A stretch of DNA of 64,000 bases from assembly GCF_018326285.1 (NCBI RefSeq), contig NZ_AP023362.1, positions 4,402,001 to 4,466,000 of the forward strand, read 5' to 3'. The notes under the pieces were generated by a model. The model did not search any database, was not told where the DNA came from, and was given only the letters and a program-made list of their open reading frames with translations. Positions 49,217 to 58,376 of the stretch are shown here, in pieces. The first letter of the stretch is position 1, and every line of letters begins with the position of its first letter. Made by a program: the position numbers and the translations under genes. The stretch is from Mycolicibacterium sp. TY81. Its GTDB lineage: Bacteria > Actinomycetota > Actinomycetes > Mycobacteriales > Mycobacteriaceae.

Positions 49217-50536
49217 CTAGTTGCGCATGATTCGCGGGCGCGATCCCTCGTCGATGATCGCGAGATGGACCCTGCGGGTCAGGATTTGCAGTCCTGTCGG
49301 CATCGGCGGCGCGGCGGAGGTGTAGACCGCACCGGTCGGAGTGGTCAGTGTGACGGTGTGGCGGCCGTGCCGGTCGTAGGTTGTGACCGCGTGCCAGCCG
49401 GGTTCTTCTTTGACGTAGTTGCAGTGCGCACATTGGCCTTGACCGTTGTGCACGCTGGTCGGGCCATGCTGCGCGTGCGGCCGGATGTGGTCGGTGTGCC
49501 GAATCCTGGCGTTGCAGTACGGGGTCCGGCAGATCTGATCCCGCAACGCGATGAACCGGGCCAGGGCTTTCGGGAACGCCCGGGATTTCGACTCCATCGC
49601 CACCAGCTTGTTGGTGCCCGGCTGGGCGTACAGGCGCCGCACCGCGGCCGCGCCCTGCGCATCGAGCGCGCCGACCAGGACGAGATCCCGCGCTATTTCG
49701 GCCGGGATCGGCCCGTACCCCTCCAGATGCGCCGGTTCTGAGCCACCGCCGAGCAGGGTCTCATCCGAGAGCACCAGGTTCGCCGTCACCGGCACCGGCG
49801 ACTGCACCGGGTTGCGGCCCGTGACCCGCTGCACCATCACGTCGACCATGATCTGGTCGTGGGTGCGGCCCAACCCGGCCGGTACCGTCGTGCCCGGCAG
49901 TGTCGAGGCCAGCGTGCTCGCCGCCTCATCGGACAGCGCGGTATGCATGGCGCGGCCTTCGGCAGCCGGCAGCCGCACGCTCACGGTGGCCATGCCGTCA
50001 CCAGCAGGCCGGAACCGGACATGACGCCCGGCCGGCGCGCGGCGCACCCGCTGCACGATCGCCTCCTGATCGAGCCGGTAGGCGATCCGCTTGGCCTCGG
50101 CGGTGATCTCGGCATCACCCTTACCATCGAGAATGGCAGGGTCCGAGCACAATTCGGCATCCAGCAGCCGGCGATCCAACACCGACAGGCACTCAGCCTC
50201 TTTGGTGATCAGCTCGGCCCGGTGCTCGGAGAGCACACCCGACTCCAACGCGGCCAGCGTGCACGGCATGTCCGCGACCAGGATGCGGGCCATCGCCATC
50301 AACCGCTCACCCCGATGCGGCGACTCCCGCCGCGCCAACCCGATCTCCGAACCCAGCGCGGCCCGCGACACCCGCGGCCCACCCGCCGCGGCAGCCGCCA
50401 CCCGCCGCGCCTCCAGTTCGGCCGCAAGCCGCGCCTGCTCCGCCGCCGCACGCGCTTTGACCCGTTCGAGCTCCGCCATGCGACCCGACAACGCCGCCTC
50501 ATCGGCCTCAGGGTCCATCAACGGCGTTTCGAACAT
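49217..50536 (-). CDS. 13E12-type DUF222/HNH endonuclease-domain protein
   Basis: This 439-residue protein has an N-terminal DUF222 helical region (about 15-290) and a C-terminal HNH module with CRTPYCNARIRHTDHIRPHAQHG followed by CAHCNYVKE, so the zinc cysteines and catalytic histidine are intact. This is the REP13E12 family, repeated in mycobacterial genomes. Copies in M. tuberculosis are used as attachment sites by the phiRv1 prophage. No prophage or flanking repeat is seen here. The start is ATG 50536. Confidence 0.88.
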   Translation of the reverse strand: MFETPLMDPEADEAALSGRMAELERVKARAAAEQARLAAELEARRVAAAAAGGPRVSRAALGSEIGLARRESPHRGERLMAMARILVADMPCTLAALESGVLSEHRAELITKEAECLSVLDRRLLDAELCSDPAILDGKGDAEITAEAKRIAYRLDQEAIVQRVRRAPAGRHVRFRPAGDGMATVSVRLPAAEGRAMHTALSDEAASTLASTLPGTTVPAGLGRTHDQIMVDVMVQRVTGRNPVQSPVPVTANLVLSDETLLGGGSEPAHLEGYGPIPAEIARDLVLVGALDAQGAAAVRRLYAQPGTNKLVAMESKSRAFPKALARFIALRDQICRTPYCNARIRHTDHIRPHAQHGPTSVHNGQGQCAHCNYVKEEPGWHAVTTYDRHGRHTVTLTTPTGAVYTSAAPPMPTGLQILTRRVHLAIIDEGSRPRIMRN

Positions 50537-50612
50537 ATGTGCGATTCTATCGGATACCTGTGATGCACGCCAGACCCCAGATAAATGAATTTGCCCCGCT
50601 GTAACACGAGGA

Positions 50613-50635
50613 AATCTGCCCGTACCCTGCAGATT
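50613..50635. promoter_or_regulatory. AATCTGC-N9-GCAGATT inverted repeat upstream of the OHCU-like gene
   Basis: AATCTGC (50613-50619) and GCAGATT (50629-50635) form a 7-bp inverted repeat with a 9-nt spacer. It ends 19 nt before the ATG at 50655, inside the 118-bp gap between divergent genes. It could be an operator. No nearby regulator is an obvious partner. Confidence 0.4.
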
Positions 50636-50654
50636 CGATGATGACTGTGTGTTG

Positions 50655-51170
50655 ATGCATCAGGGAATCGGTCTCGACGCGTTCAACGCCATGCCGAAGC
50701 AGCGGGCGGTGCACGCACTGTACGAATGCTGCTACAGCGTGCCTCTGGCCGGCAGCCTGGCCGACGGACGCGCCTACGAAGACCACGACCACCTGTTCCG
50801 CCGGGCCGACGACCTCCTGTTCGGGCTCGCCGACTCCTCGGTGGACGCGATCCTGCAGGCGTACCCGCAGGTCGGGCGGCGGCCCGGCAGCGCGCGCTCG
50901 CAGTTCGAGCAGTGCGCCGTCTGCGACCGGGACCCCGAACTCATGGCGACGCTGCAGACCAACGCACTGACCTACCGGGACCACTTCGGCTTCGACTTCG
51001 TGATGTTCGTCGGTTCCATGAGCGCCGACGAGGTACTGGCCCACATGGCCGACCGCATGCACAACGACCACGAGACCGAACGCAAAGTGGTCCGGAACGA
51101 GCTGGCCCGCATCAACCGGACCCGGCTGGAGCGCATGCTCGGGCCTGAAGGCGGCTACAACAACTGGTAA
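50655..51170 (+). CDS. OHCU decarboxylase-like protein (UraD family), catalytic His absent
   Basis: This 171-residue protein matches the 2-oxo-4-hydroxy-4-carboxy-5-ureidoimidazoline decarboxylase family of urate breakdown. It has ALYECCYS near the N-terminus, SQFEQ at 82-86, NALTYRDHFGFDFVMFVGSM, and RMHNDHETERKVVRNELARI. Where the family has HPRIG, whose His is catalytic, this protein has AYPQVG, with Tyr70 in place of His. No other urate or allantoin genes lie nearby. It may therefore be inactive in that reaction or act on something else. The start is ATG 50655 or GTG 50649. Confidence 0.75.
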   Translation: MHQGIGLDAFNAMPKQRAVHALYECCYSVPLAGSLADGRAYEDHDHLFRRADDLLFGLADSSVDAILQAYPQVGRRPGSARSQFEQCAVCDRDPELMATLQTNALTYRDHFGFDFVMFVGSMSADEVLAHMADRMHNDHETERKVVRNELARINRTRLERMLGPEGGYNNW

Positions 51171-51232
51171 CGAAGCCGCCACGGCGTGCCCGCCGCCAGG
51201 AAGCGTTCGCCAAGCCTTAGTAGTTTGTACCC

Positions 51233-54200
51233 GTGCATCAGGAGATCCCCCCGCAGTACGTGCGTTCGGCGAACGCACCGCAGGCCCGGACCCTCATCGA
51301 CATCCTCTACGCCACGGCCGCCCAATATCCCGATGCACCCGCCATCGACGACGGCACCGTCCAGCTCACGTATGCCGAGCTGATCGCCGACGTCGAGGAG
51401 AGCGTCGCCTGGCTGGCCGCGCGCGGCATCGGCCGAGGTGACCGCATCGGCATCCGCATGCCGTCGGGCAGCTACGCGCTGTACGTGTCGATTCTGGCGA
51501 CCCTCGCGACCGGCGCCGCATACGTCCCCGTCGACGCCGACGATCCCGAGGAACGCGCCGCGCTGGTCTTCGGCGAGGCCGGCGTCGTCGGCATCATCAC
51601 CGAGGCGGGCCTGGTCCGCGGGCCCGGCTCGACCCGCGGCTGGCAGGCCGGCCGCCCGCTGACCCGCGACGACGCCTGGATCATCTTCACCTCCGGCTCC
51701 ACCGGCACCCCGAAGGGCGTCGCGGTGACGCACCGCAACGCCGCCGCGTTCGTCGACGCCGAGGCCGAGATCTTCCTGAAGGACAATCCGCTTGGCCCGG
51801 GCGACCGGGTGCTGGCCGGGCTGTCGGTGGCCTTCGACGCGTCCTGCGAAGAGATGTGGCTGGCCTGGCGCCACGGTGCCTGCCTTGTCCCGGCCCCGCG
51901 CTCGCTGGTGCGCAGCGGCATGGACCTCGGCCCGTGGCTGGTGTCGCGCGACATCACCGTCGTCTCGACGGTCCCGACGCTGGCCTCGCTGTGGCCTGCC
52001 GAGGCCCTGGAGGCCGTGCGTCTGCTGATCTTCGGCGGCGAGGCCTGCCCGCCCGAGCTCGCCGAGCGCCTGGCGGTCGAGGGCCGTGAGGTGTGGAACA
52101 CCTACGGACCGACCGAAGCCACGGTCGTCGCGTGCCTCGCGCCGCTCGGCGGTGGCCCGGTCAGCATTGGCCTGCCGCTGCCCGGCTGGGATCTGGCGGT
52201 CGTCGACAAGGACGGCCTGCAGGTTGGCTACGGCGACGTCGGCGAGCTGGTGATCGGCGGCGTCGGCCTGGCCCGCTACCTGGACCCGGAAAAGGACGCC
52301 GAGAAGTACGCGCCGATGGAGACCCTCGGCTGGGGCCGCGCGTACCGCAGCGGCGACCTGGTCCGGCTCGAGGCGGACGGACTCTACTTCCAGGGCCGCG
52401 CCGACGATCAGGTCAAGGTCGGCGGCCGGCGCATCGAGCTCGGCGAGGTCGACGCCGCACTGGTCAACCTGCCGGGTGTCAGCGGCGGTGCCGCCGCGGT
52501 GCGCAAGACCGCCACCGGCACTCCCCTGCTCGTCGGCTACATCGCCAGCACCGACCCCGAATTCGATATCACCAAGGCCCGCAAGACTCTTGCCGAGTCG
52601 CTGCCGGCCGCGCTGGTGCCGCGCCTCGTCCTGGTCGACGAATTGCCCACGCGCACATCAGGAAAGGTCGACCGCAACGCACTGCCGTGGCCCATCGAAG
52701 GGGCGGGCGCGGCGGGCGACGACAGTCCCGACCTCGACGGCACCATGGGCTGGCTCGCCGGGCTGTGGCGCGACGTGCTGGCCTCCCCGATCGACGGACC
52801 CGGCGCCGACTTCTTCGCACTCGGCGGCGGCTCACTGTCCGCCGCGCAGCTCGTCTCGCTACTGCGGGAGAAGTACCCACAGGTCACCGTCGCCGACCTG
52901 TACGACCACCCGCGCCTGGGCTCTCTGGCCGGCTACCTCGATGAACTCGACCCGCCGCCGCTCGTCGAAACCCGAAGCGTCACACCGGTTCCGCTGACGA
53001 CGCAGCTCATCCAGACCGCTGCCGCGATCCCGCTCGCGACGCTGGCCGGCATGCAGTGGGTCGTGTGGCTGGCCATCCTGAACAACGTCGCCGCCGCGCT
53101 GCACCTGCTGCCCTGGGCCCACACCGTGAACTGGTGGGTGATCCTCGTCGGATTCCTGGTGTTCGTCACGCCGCTCGGCCGCATGGGTATCGCCGTGTTC
53201 GCCGCCCGCGCCCTGCTGTCCGGCCTGGAACCGGGCACCTACAAACGTGGCGGCTCCGAGCACCTGCGGGTCTGGCTCGCCGAACGGCTCGGCGAGGCCA
53301 GCGGCGCCGAAAACCAGGCCGGTGCACCGTGGTTGGTGTACTACGCCCGCGCACTGGGCAACCGCGTCGGCGAGGGCGTCGACCTGCACTCGACGCCACC
53401 GGTCACCGGCATGCTCACGCTCGGCGACCGCTGCTCGGTCGAGCCGGAGGTCGACCTCACCGGCCACTGGATCGACGGCGACCTGTTCCACGTCGGCCCC
53501 ATCAGCATCGGCAACGACGCCACCATCGGTGCCCGCACGACGCTGCTTCCGGGTGCGGTGGTCGGCAAGAACGCCGACGTCGCACCGGGTTCCGGCGTGA
53601 TCGGCAAGGTCAAGGCCAAGCAATACTGGAAGGGTTCGCCGGCGGTGAAGTCGGGCAAGGCCCATCACCCGTGGCCCGACGAGCGGCCGGGCCGCGCGCC
53701 CATCTGGGTGGCGATGTACGGGCTGACGTCGGTGCTGCTCGGCGGACTGCCGATCCTGGCCCTCGCCGCGGGGCTCGCGGTGCTGATTCTGCCGGTGCGC
53801 CATACGCATTCGCTGCCCGAGGCGGTCCTGCCGGTCGCGTTGTGGACGCCCGTCGCCGCGGTGGTCGCCATGGCGGTGTACGCCGCGCTGACCGTGATCG
53901 GGGTGCGCCTGCTGGCCCTCGGCCTGACCGAGGGCTACCACCCGGTGCGCAGCCGGGTGGGCTGGCAGCTGTGGGCCACCGAGCGCCTGATGGACGCCGC
54001 CCGCAACTACCTGTTCCCCATCTACGCGAGCCTGCTGACGCCGTGGTGGCTGCGGATCCTCGGCGCGAAAGTCGGTAAGGACACCGAGATTTCGACGGCC
54101 CTGCTGACCCCGAAGTTCACCGAGGTGCTCGACGGCGCGTTCCTGGCCGACGACACCATGGTGGCGTCGTACGAGCTCGGCGGCGGCTGGATTCACGTCG

Positions 54201-55126
54201 CCAAGGCGACCGTCGGCCGGCGCGCGTTCCTCGGCAACTCGGGCATCACCCAGCCCGGCCGCCGCGTCCCCGACGACGGTCTGGTCGCCGTGCTGTCGGC
54301 GACGCCGCACAAGGCCAAGGCCGGTTCGTCGTGGCTGGGCAGTCCGCCGATCCGGTTGCGCCGCCAGCCAACCGAAGCCGACGCGGTACGCACCTTCCAT
54401 CCGTCGCTGCGCCTCAAGGTGATGCGGTCGACGGTCGAGACCCTGCGGATCGTCCCGGTGATGGTGACGTTCGGCATCGGCGTCGCGGTCCTCGGCGTCC
54501 TGCAGGCCCTGGCCGGCGAATTGGGCTGGGTGTGGGCGGCATTGGGCGCCGGCCTGGTCCTGCTGAACGCGGGCGCCATCGCCGGTGCCATTGCCGTGGT
54601 CGCGAAGTGGTTGATGGTCGGGCGCATCCGGGCCGTCGAGCACCCCCTGTGGTCGCCGTTCGTGTGGCGCAACGAGGTGTCCGACACCTTCGTCGAGACC
54701 GTCGCCGGCCCGTGGTTCGCCCGCGCGGCCAGCGGCACCCCGGTGATGAACCTGTGGCTGCGGGCCCTCGGCGCGGCGATCGGCCGCGGCGTGTGGTGCG
54801 AAACCTATTGGCTGCCAGAGGCCGACCTGGTGACGCTGGGCCGGGGTGCGACGGTGAACCGGGGCTGCGTGGTGCAGACCCACCTGTTCCACGACCGCAT
54901 CATGCAACTGGACACCGTGGTGCTGGAGGAGGGCGCGACGCTCGGCACCCACTGCGTCGCACTGCCGGCGGCCAGCATCGGCGCGGGCGCGACCGTCGGG
55001 CCGGCGTCCCTGGTGATGCGCGGTGACGCGGTGCCGGGCTCGACGCGCTGGCAGGGCAATCCGATCGCTCCGTGGATCGGCAAGAAGCGCAAGTCCGGCG
55101 GCCGACAAAAGGCGCAGGCCGCGTGA
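51233..55126 (+). CDS. Pls/PosA-family non-ribosomal peptide synthetase, predicted lysine-activating
   Basis: This is a 1297-residue protein. The adenylation domain (about 20-485) has FTSGSTGTPKG (152-162), NTYGPTEAT (289-297), YRSGDL and TSGKVDRNALP with Lys478. A carrier domain follows with GGGSL, phosphopantetheine Ser534. Then come six predicted membrane spans in three pairs (about 596-660, 824-895 and 1070-1128) that separate three soluble domains with hexapeptide-repeat character. There is no condensation or thioesterase domain. This is the layout of epsilon-poly-L-lysine synthetase. The specificity residues read D-A-E-S-I-G-T-V-V-K. It starts at GTG 51233 and its stop overlaps the M1 peptidase start as GTGA. 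The product is inferred. Confidence 0.9.
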   Translation: MHQEIPPQYVRSANAPQARTLIDILYATAAQYPDAPAIDDGTVQLTYAELIADVEESVAWLAARGIGRGDRIGIRMPSGSYALYVSILATLATGAAYVPVDADDPEERAALVFGEAGVVGIITEAGLVRGPGSTRGWQAGRPLTRDDAWIIFTSGSTGTPKGVAVTHRNAAAFVDAEAEIFLKDNPLGPGDRVLAGLSVAFDASCEEMWLAWRHGACLVPAPRSLVRSGMDLGPWLVSRDITVVSTVPTLASLWPAEALEAVRLLIFGGEACPPELAERLAVEGREVWNTYGPTEATVVACLAPLGGGPVSIGLPLPGWDLAVVDKDGLQVGYGDVGELVIGGVGLARYLDPEKDAEKYAPMETLGWGRAYRSGDLVRLEADGLYFQGRADDQVKVGGRRIELGEVDAALVNLPGVSGGAAAVRKTATGTPLLVGYIASTDPEFDITKARKTLAESLPAALVPRLVLVDELPTRTSGKVDRNALPWPIEGAGAAGDDSPDLDGTMGWLAGLWRDVLASPIDGPGADFFALGGGSLSAAQLVSLLREKYPQVTVADLYDHPRLGSLAGYLDELDPPPLVETRSVTPVPLTTQLIQTAAAIPLATLAGMQWVVWLAILNNVAAALHLLPWAHTVNWWVILVGFLVFVTPLGRMGIAVFAARALLSGLEPGTYKRGGSEHLRVWLAERLGEASGAENQAGAPWLVYYARALGNRVGEGVDLHSTPPVTGMLTLGDRCSVEPEVDLTGHWIDGDLFHVGPISIGNDATIGARTTLLPGAVVGKNADVAPGSGVIGKVKAKQYWKGSPAVKSGKAHHPWPDERPGRAPIWVAMYGLTSVLLGGLPILALAAGLAVLILPVRHTHSLPEAVLPVALWTPVAAVVAMAVYAALTVIGVRLLALGLTEGYHPVRSRVGWQLWATERLMDAARNYLFPIYASLLTPWWLRILGAKVGKDTEISTALLTPKFTEVLDGAFLADDTMVASYELGGGWIHVAKATVGRRAFLGNSGITQPGRRVPDDGLVAVLSATPHKAKAGSSWLGSPPIRLRRQPTEADAVRTFHPSLRLKVMRSTVETLRIVPVMVTFGIGVAVLGVLQALAGELGWVWAALGAGLVLLNAGAIAGAIAVVAKWLMVGRIRAVEHPLWSPFVWRNEVSDTFVETVAGPWFARAASGTPVMNLWLRALGAAIGRGVWCETYWLPEADLVTLGRGATVNRGCVVQTHLFHDRIMQLDTVVLEEGATLGTHCVALPAASIGAGATVGPASLVMRGDAVPGSTRWQGNPIAPWIGKKRKSGGRQKAQAA

Positions 55127-56457
55127 CCCGGACCAACAAGAAGGACCGCAAAAGCGTTGCGCCGGTGATTGATCCGTATCTACCGAACAACGGCAACTTC
55201 GGCTTCCGGGTATCTCGCTACGAGCTGAGCCTCGAATACAAGGTGGAGAGCAACCGGCTGACTGGCATCGCCAACATCACCGCGGTCACCCTGGCGTCAC
55301 TGCACTGGTTCACCCTGGATCTGTCCGATGCGCTGTCGGTGGCCAAGGTCGAGGTCAACGGCCGCCGGCCGGCCAAGTTCCGCACCGTCAACGGCAAGCT
55401 GCACATCACGCTGGCCAACCAGTTGCCCGCCGGCGCCGCGATGAAGGTGACGGTGCGCTACGGCGGCAACCCACGTCCCATCAAATCCATCTGGGGCACA
55501 GTCGGTTTCGAGGAGCTGACGGAGGGGGCGCTGGTCGCCGGGCAGCCGAACGGCGCGGCGTCCTGGTTCCCGTGCGACGACCACCCGAGCAGCAAGGCCA
55601 GCTACCGCATCGCGATCACGACCGACAGCCCGTACCGGGTGGTCGCCAACGGCGAGCTGGTGAGCCGCAAAACCCGTGCGGCCCAGACGGCCTGGGTGTA
55701 CGAGCTCGCCGAGCCGACGTCGACCTACCTGATCACGCTGCAGATCGGCCGCTACGAGTCGGTGCGCCTGGCCAAATCGCCGGTGCCGATGTCCGCGGCC
55801 CTGCCGCAGCGGCTGATCCGCAACTTCGAATACGACTTCGGCCGGCAGCCTCAGATGATGCAGCTGTTCACCCGGCTGTTCGGGCCGTATCCGCTGTCGA
55901 CCGGCTACACCGTCGTCGTCACCGACGACGACCTGGAGATCCCGCTCGAGGCGCAAGGTATTTCGATCTTCGGCGCCAACCACTGCGACGGCCGCCGCAG
56001 CGCCGAGCGGCTCATCGCGCACGAGATGGCGCACCAGTGGTTCGGCAACTCGGTGACGGTACGACGCTGGCGCGACATCTGGCTGCACGAGGGATTTGCC
56101 TGTTACGCGGAGTGGCTGTGGGCCGAGGAGTCGGGCTGGCGCACCGCCGACCAGCTGGCCGCCCACAATCTGCAGAAACTCCGGGGCCTGCCGCAGAACC
56201 TGCTGCTGGCCGATCCGGGACCCGAGGACATGTTCGACGACCGCGTCTACAAGCGCGGCGCACTGACCCTGCACGCCCTGCGGCGCACCATCGGCGACGC
56301 GAATTTCTTTGCGCTACTGCGCGATTGGACCACCCGGTACCGGCACTCGACCGCCCTGACCGACGACTTCACCGGCCTGGCCGCCAACTACACCGACCAG
56401 TCCCTGCGCGGACTGTGGACCGCGTGGCTCTACACGACGGAGCTGCCGGCACTGTGA
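55123..56457 (+). CDS. M1-family zinc metallopeptidase, two-domain form
   Basis: This is a 444-residue protein. The beta N-terminal domain (20-215) is followed by a thermolysin-like catalytic domain with His300-E-M-A-His304, the third ligand Glu323 in LHEGFACYAEW, and the transition-state Tyr376 in VYKRGALTLH. The GxMEN exopeptidase motif appears as the variant LEAQG (275-279). It lacks the large C-terminal domain of PepN, and no signal peptide is evident. Its GTG overlaps the Pls-type gene by 4 nt. Poly-lysine-degrading enzymes of Streptomyces are zinc aminopeptidases of this family, so a matching hydrolase or self-protection role is plausible. Confidence 0.88.
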   Translation: MTRTNKKDRKSVAPVIDPYLPNNGNFGFRVSRYELSLEYKVESNRLTGIANITAVTLASLHWFTLDLSDALSVAKVEVNGRRPAKFRTVNGKLHITLANQLPAGAAMKVTVRYGGNPRPIKSIWGTVGFEELTEGALVAGQPNGAASWFPCDDHPSSKASYRIAITTDSPYRVVANGELVSRKTRAAQTAWVYELAEPTSTYLITLQIGRYESVRLAKSPVPMSAALPQRLIRNFEYDFGRQPQMMQLFTRLFGPYPLSTGYTVVVTDDDLEIPLEAQGISIFGANHCDGRRSAERLIAHEMAHQWFGNSVTVRRWRDIWLHEGFACYAEWLWAEESGWRTADQLAAHNLQKLRGLPQNLLLADPGPEDMFDDRVYKRGALTLHALRRTIGDANFFALLRDWTTRYRHSTALTDDFTGLAANYTDQSLRGLWTAWLYTTELPAL

Positions 56458-57662
56458 AACCCAGCGGTGTGGCGCGGGTCGCCGTCGCGACGGTGCTCAG
56501 CGCGCTCTGCGGCTACGCGATCCTGTACCTCGCCGCACGCGATCTGGCCCCCGCCGGGTTCTCGGTGTTCAGCGTCTTCTGGGGCGCCTTCGGGTTGTTC
56601 ACCGGCGCGGCCAACGGACTGCTGCAGGAGGCCACCCGTGAGGTCCGCGTCGCGCGCATCGCCGAGCCCCAGCCGGGACCGCACCTGCAGCCGCTCCGCG
56701 TCGCCGCGCTCGTAGCCGTTGCCGCAGGCCTGCTGATCGCCGGCACCGCCCCACTGTGGGCAGCACACGTGTTCGTCGAATCCACCCCGCTGAGCGTGAC
56801 ACTGCTGAGCGTCGGCCTCGCCGGCTTCTGCCTGCACGCCACCTTGCTCGGCGTGCTGGCCGGGGCCGACGGCTGGACGCAGTACGGGACGCTGATGGTG
56901 ACCGACGCGGGTATCCGGGTCGCCGTCGCGGTCGCGGCGTTCATCCTGGGCTGGGGCCTCGACGGCTACCTGTGGGCCACCGTCGCCGGGTCGATGTCGT
57001 GGCTGATCCTGCTGCTGGCCTCCCACGTCGCCCGGTCCGCAGCCGCCATCCACACGCCCGGCACCCCGCGGACGTTCCTGACGGGGTCGGCGCACTCGAT
57101 CGCCGCCGCGGGCGCCAGCGCCGTGCTGGTGATGGGTTTCCCGGTGCTGCTGCAGGCCACGTCCCGCGACCTGGGGGCCACCGGCGGCGTCATCATCCTG
57201 GCGGTGACGCTGACCCGCGCCCCGCTGCTGGTCCCGCTGACCGCCATGCAGGGCAACCTGATCGCGCATTTCGTCGACAACCGCAGGCTGCGCGCGCTAC
57301 TCACGCCGACCCTGGTGCTCGCCGGACTGGGCGCACTGGCAGTGGTGGCGGCCGGGCTGCTCGGCCCGTGGCTGCTGCGCACGCTGTTCGGGCCCGAGTA
57401 CGCCGCGAGCGGCGCGCTGCTGGCCTGGTTGACGGCCGGCGCCGTCGCCATCGCCTTCCTGACCCTGACCGGGGCCGCGACCGTCGCCGCCGCGCTGCAC
57501 CGCGCCTACGCGATCGGCTGGGTGAGCGCCACCGTGGCCGCGGCACTGTTGTTGCTGCTGCCGCTGGACCTGCAGACCCGCACCATCGTCGCGCTGATGT
57601 GCGGACCGCTGGTCGGAATCGTCGTCCACCTCGCCGCGCTGAGCGCGATCAGGCGCCCCTGA
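56454..57662 (+). CDS. Flippase-like polytopic membrane protein
   Basis: This 402-residue protein has about 12 hydrophobic segments and few charged loops, resembling the oligosaccharide flippase/MATE-like (MVF) superfamily; the position corresponds to Rv3630. It would move a lipid-linked or other envelope precursor across the membrane. The GTG at 56454 overlaps the M1 peptidase stop by 4 nt, so it is in the same transcript. The adjacent PpgS-like transferase suggests a polyprenyl-phosphate sugar as cargo. A peptide product of the Pls-type synthetase is the alternative. Confidence 0.8.
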   Translation: MKPSGVARVAVATVLSALCGYAILYLAARDLAPAGFSVFSVFWGAFGLFTGAANGLLQEATREVRVARIAEPQPGPHLQPLRVAALVAVAAGLLIAGTAPLWAAHVFVESTPLSVTLLSVGLAGFCLHATLLGVLAGADGWTQYGTLMVTDAGIRVAVAVAAFILGWGLDGYLWATVAGSMSWLILLLASHVARSAAAIHTPGTPRTFLTGSAHSIAAAGASAVLVMGFPVLLQATSRDLGATGGVIILAVTLTRAPLLVPLTAMQGNLIAHFVDNRRLRALLTPTLVLAGLGALAVVAAGLLGPWLLRTLFGPEYAASGALLAWLTAGAVAIAFLTLTGAATVAAALHRAYAIGWVSATVAAALLLLLPLDLQTRTIVALMCGPLVGIVVHLAALSAIRRP

Positions 57663-57683
57663 GCGTGTAGTTTCGGCAGCAAC

Positions 57684-58376
57684 ATGTCCTTCTATCACGA
57701 CGTCTGGATCGTCATCCCCGCGTACAACGAGGCGAGCGTCATTGCCGACGTCGTCGCGGATGTGCGCGCCGTCTTCCCCAATGTCGTCGTCGTCGACGAC
57801 GGCGGCCGGGACGACACCGGCGACCGCGCCTTTGCCGCCGGCGCCCACGTGGTGCGTCATCCGGTGAACCTCGGTCAGGGGGCGGCCATCCAGACCGGCG
57901 TCGAATACGCCCGATCACGGCCCGGGGCACAGTTTTTCGCCACGTTCGACGCCGACGGCCAGCACCAGGTCAAGGACGTCGTGCGGATGCTCGACAGGCT
58001 GCGGGCCGAGGATCTGGACATCGTCATCGGCACGCGGTTCGCCGATCGGCCGCCCGACCGCATGCCGATGCTCAAGCGGCTGCTGCTGCCGATCGTCGCC
58101 AAACTCAGCCGGTCCAGCCGCCAGCTGCACCTGACCGATGCGCACAACGGGCTGCGGGTGTTCAACAAGACGGTGGCCGACGGACTGAACCTGACCATGA
58201 ACGGCATGAGCCACGCCAGCGAATTCGTCGCGCTGATCGTGGAGAACCAGTGGCGGATCGCCGAACAACCGGTGCACATCCTGTACACCGACTATTCGAT
58301 GTCCAAGGGTCAGCCGCTGGTCAACGGCGTCAACATCATCGTCGACGGGTTGCTGCGCGGGAGGTTGCGCCGATGA
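57684..58376 (+). CDS. GT2 glycosyltransferase, PpgS-like (polyprenyl-phosphate sugar synthase)
   Basis: This 230-residue family 2 glycosyltransferase begins DVWIVIPAYNEASVI and has the DxD-type block FDADGQHQ, as in dolichol-phosphate-mannose synthases. It corresponds to Rv3631, which makes polyprenyl-phospho-N-acetylgalactosamine for the galactosamine substituent of arabinogalactan. No membrane span is present; the next gene supplies one. It starts with ATG 57684 and overlaps the DUF2304 gene as ATGA. Confidence 0.88.
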   Translation: MSFYHDVWIVIPAYNEASVIADVVADVRAVFPNVVVVDDGGRDDTGDRAFAAGAHVVRHPVNLGQGAAIQTGVEYARSRPGAQFFATFDADGQHQVKDVVRMLDRLRAEDLDIVIGTRFADRPPDRMPMLKRLLLPIVAKLSRSSRQLHLTDAHNGLRVFNKTVADGLNLTMNGMSHASEFVALIVENQWRIAEQPVHILYTDYSMSKGQPLVNGVNIIVDGLLRGRLRR

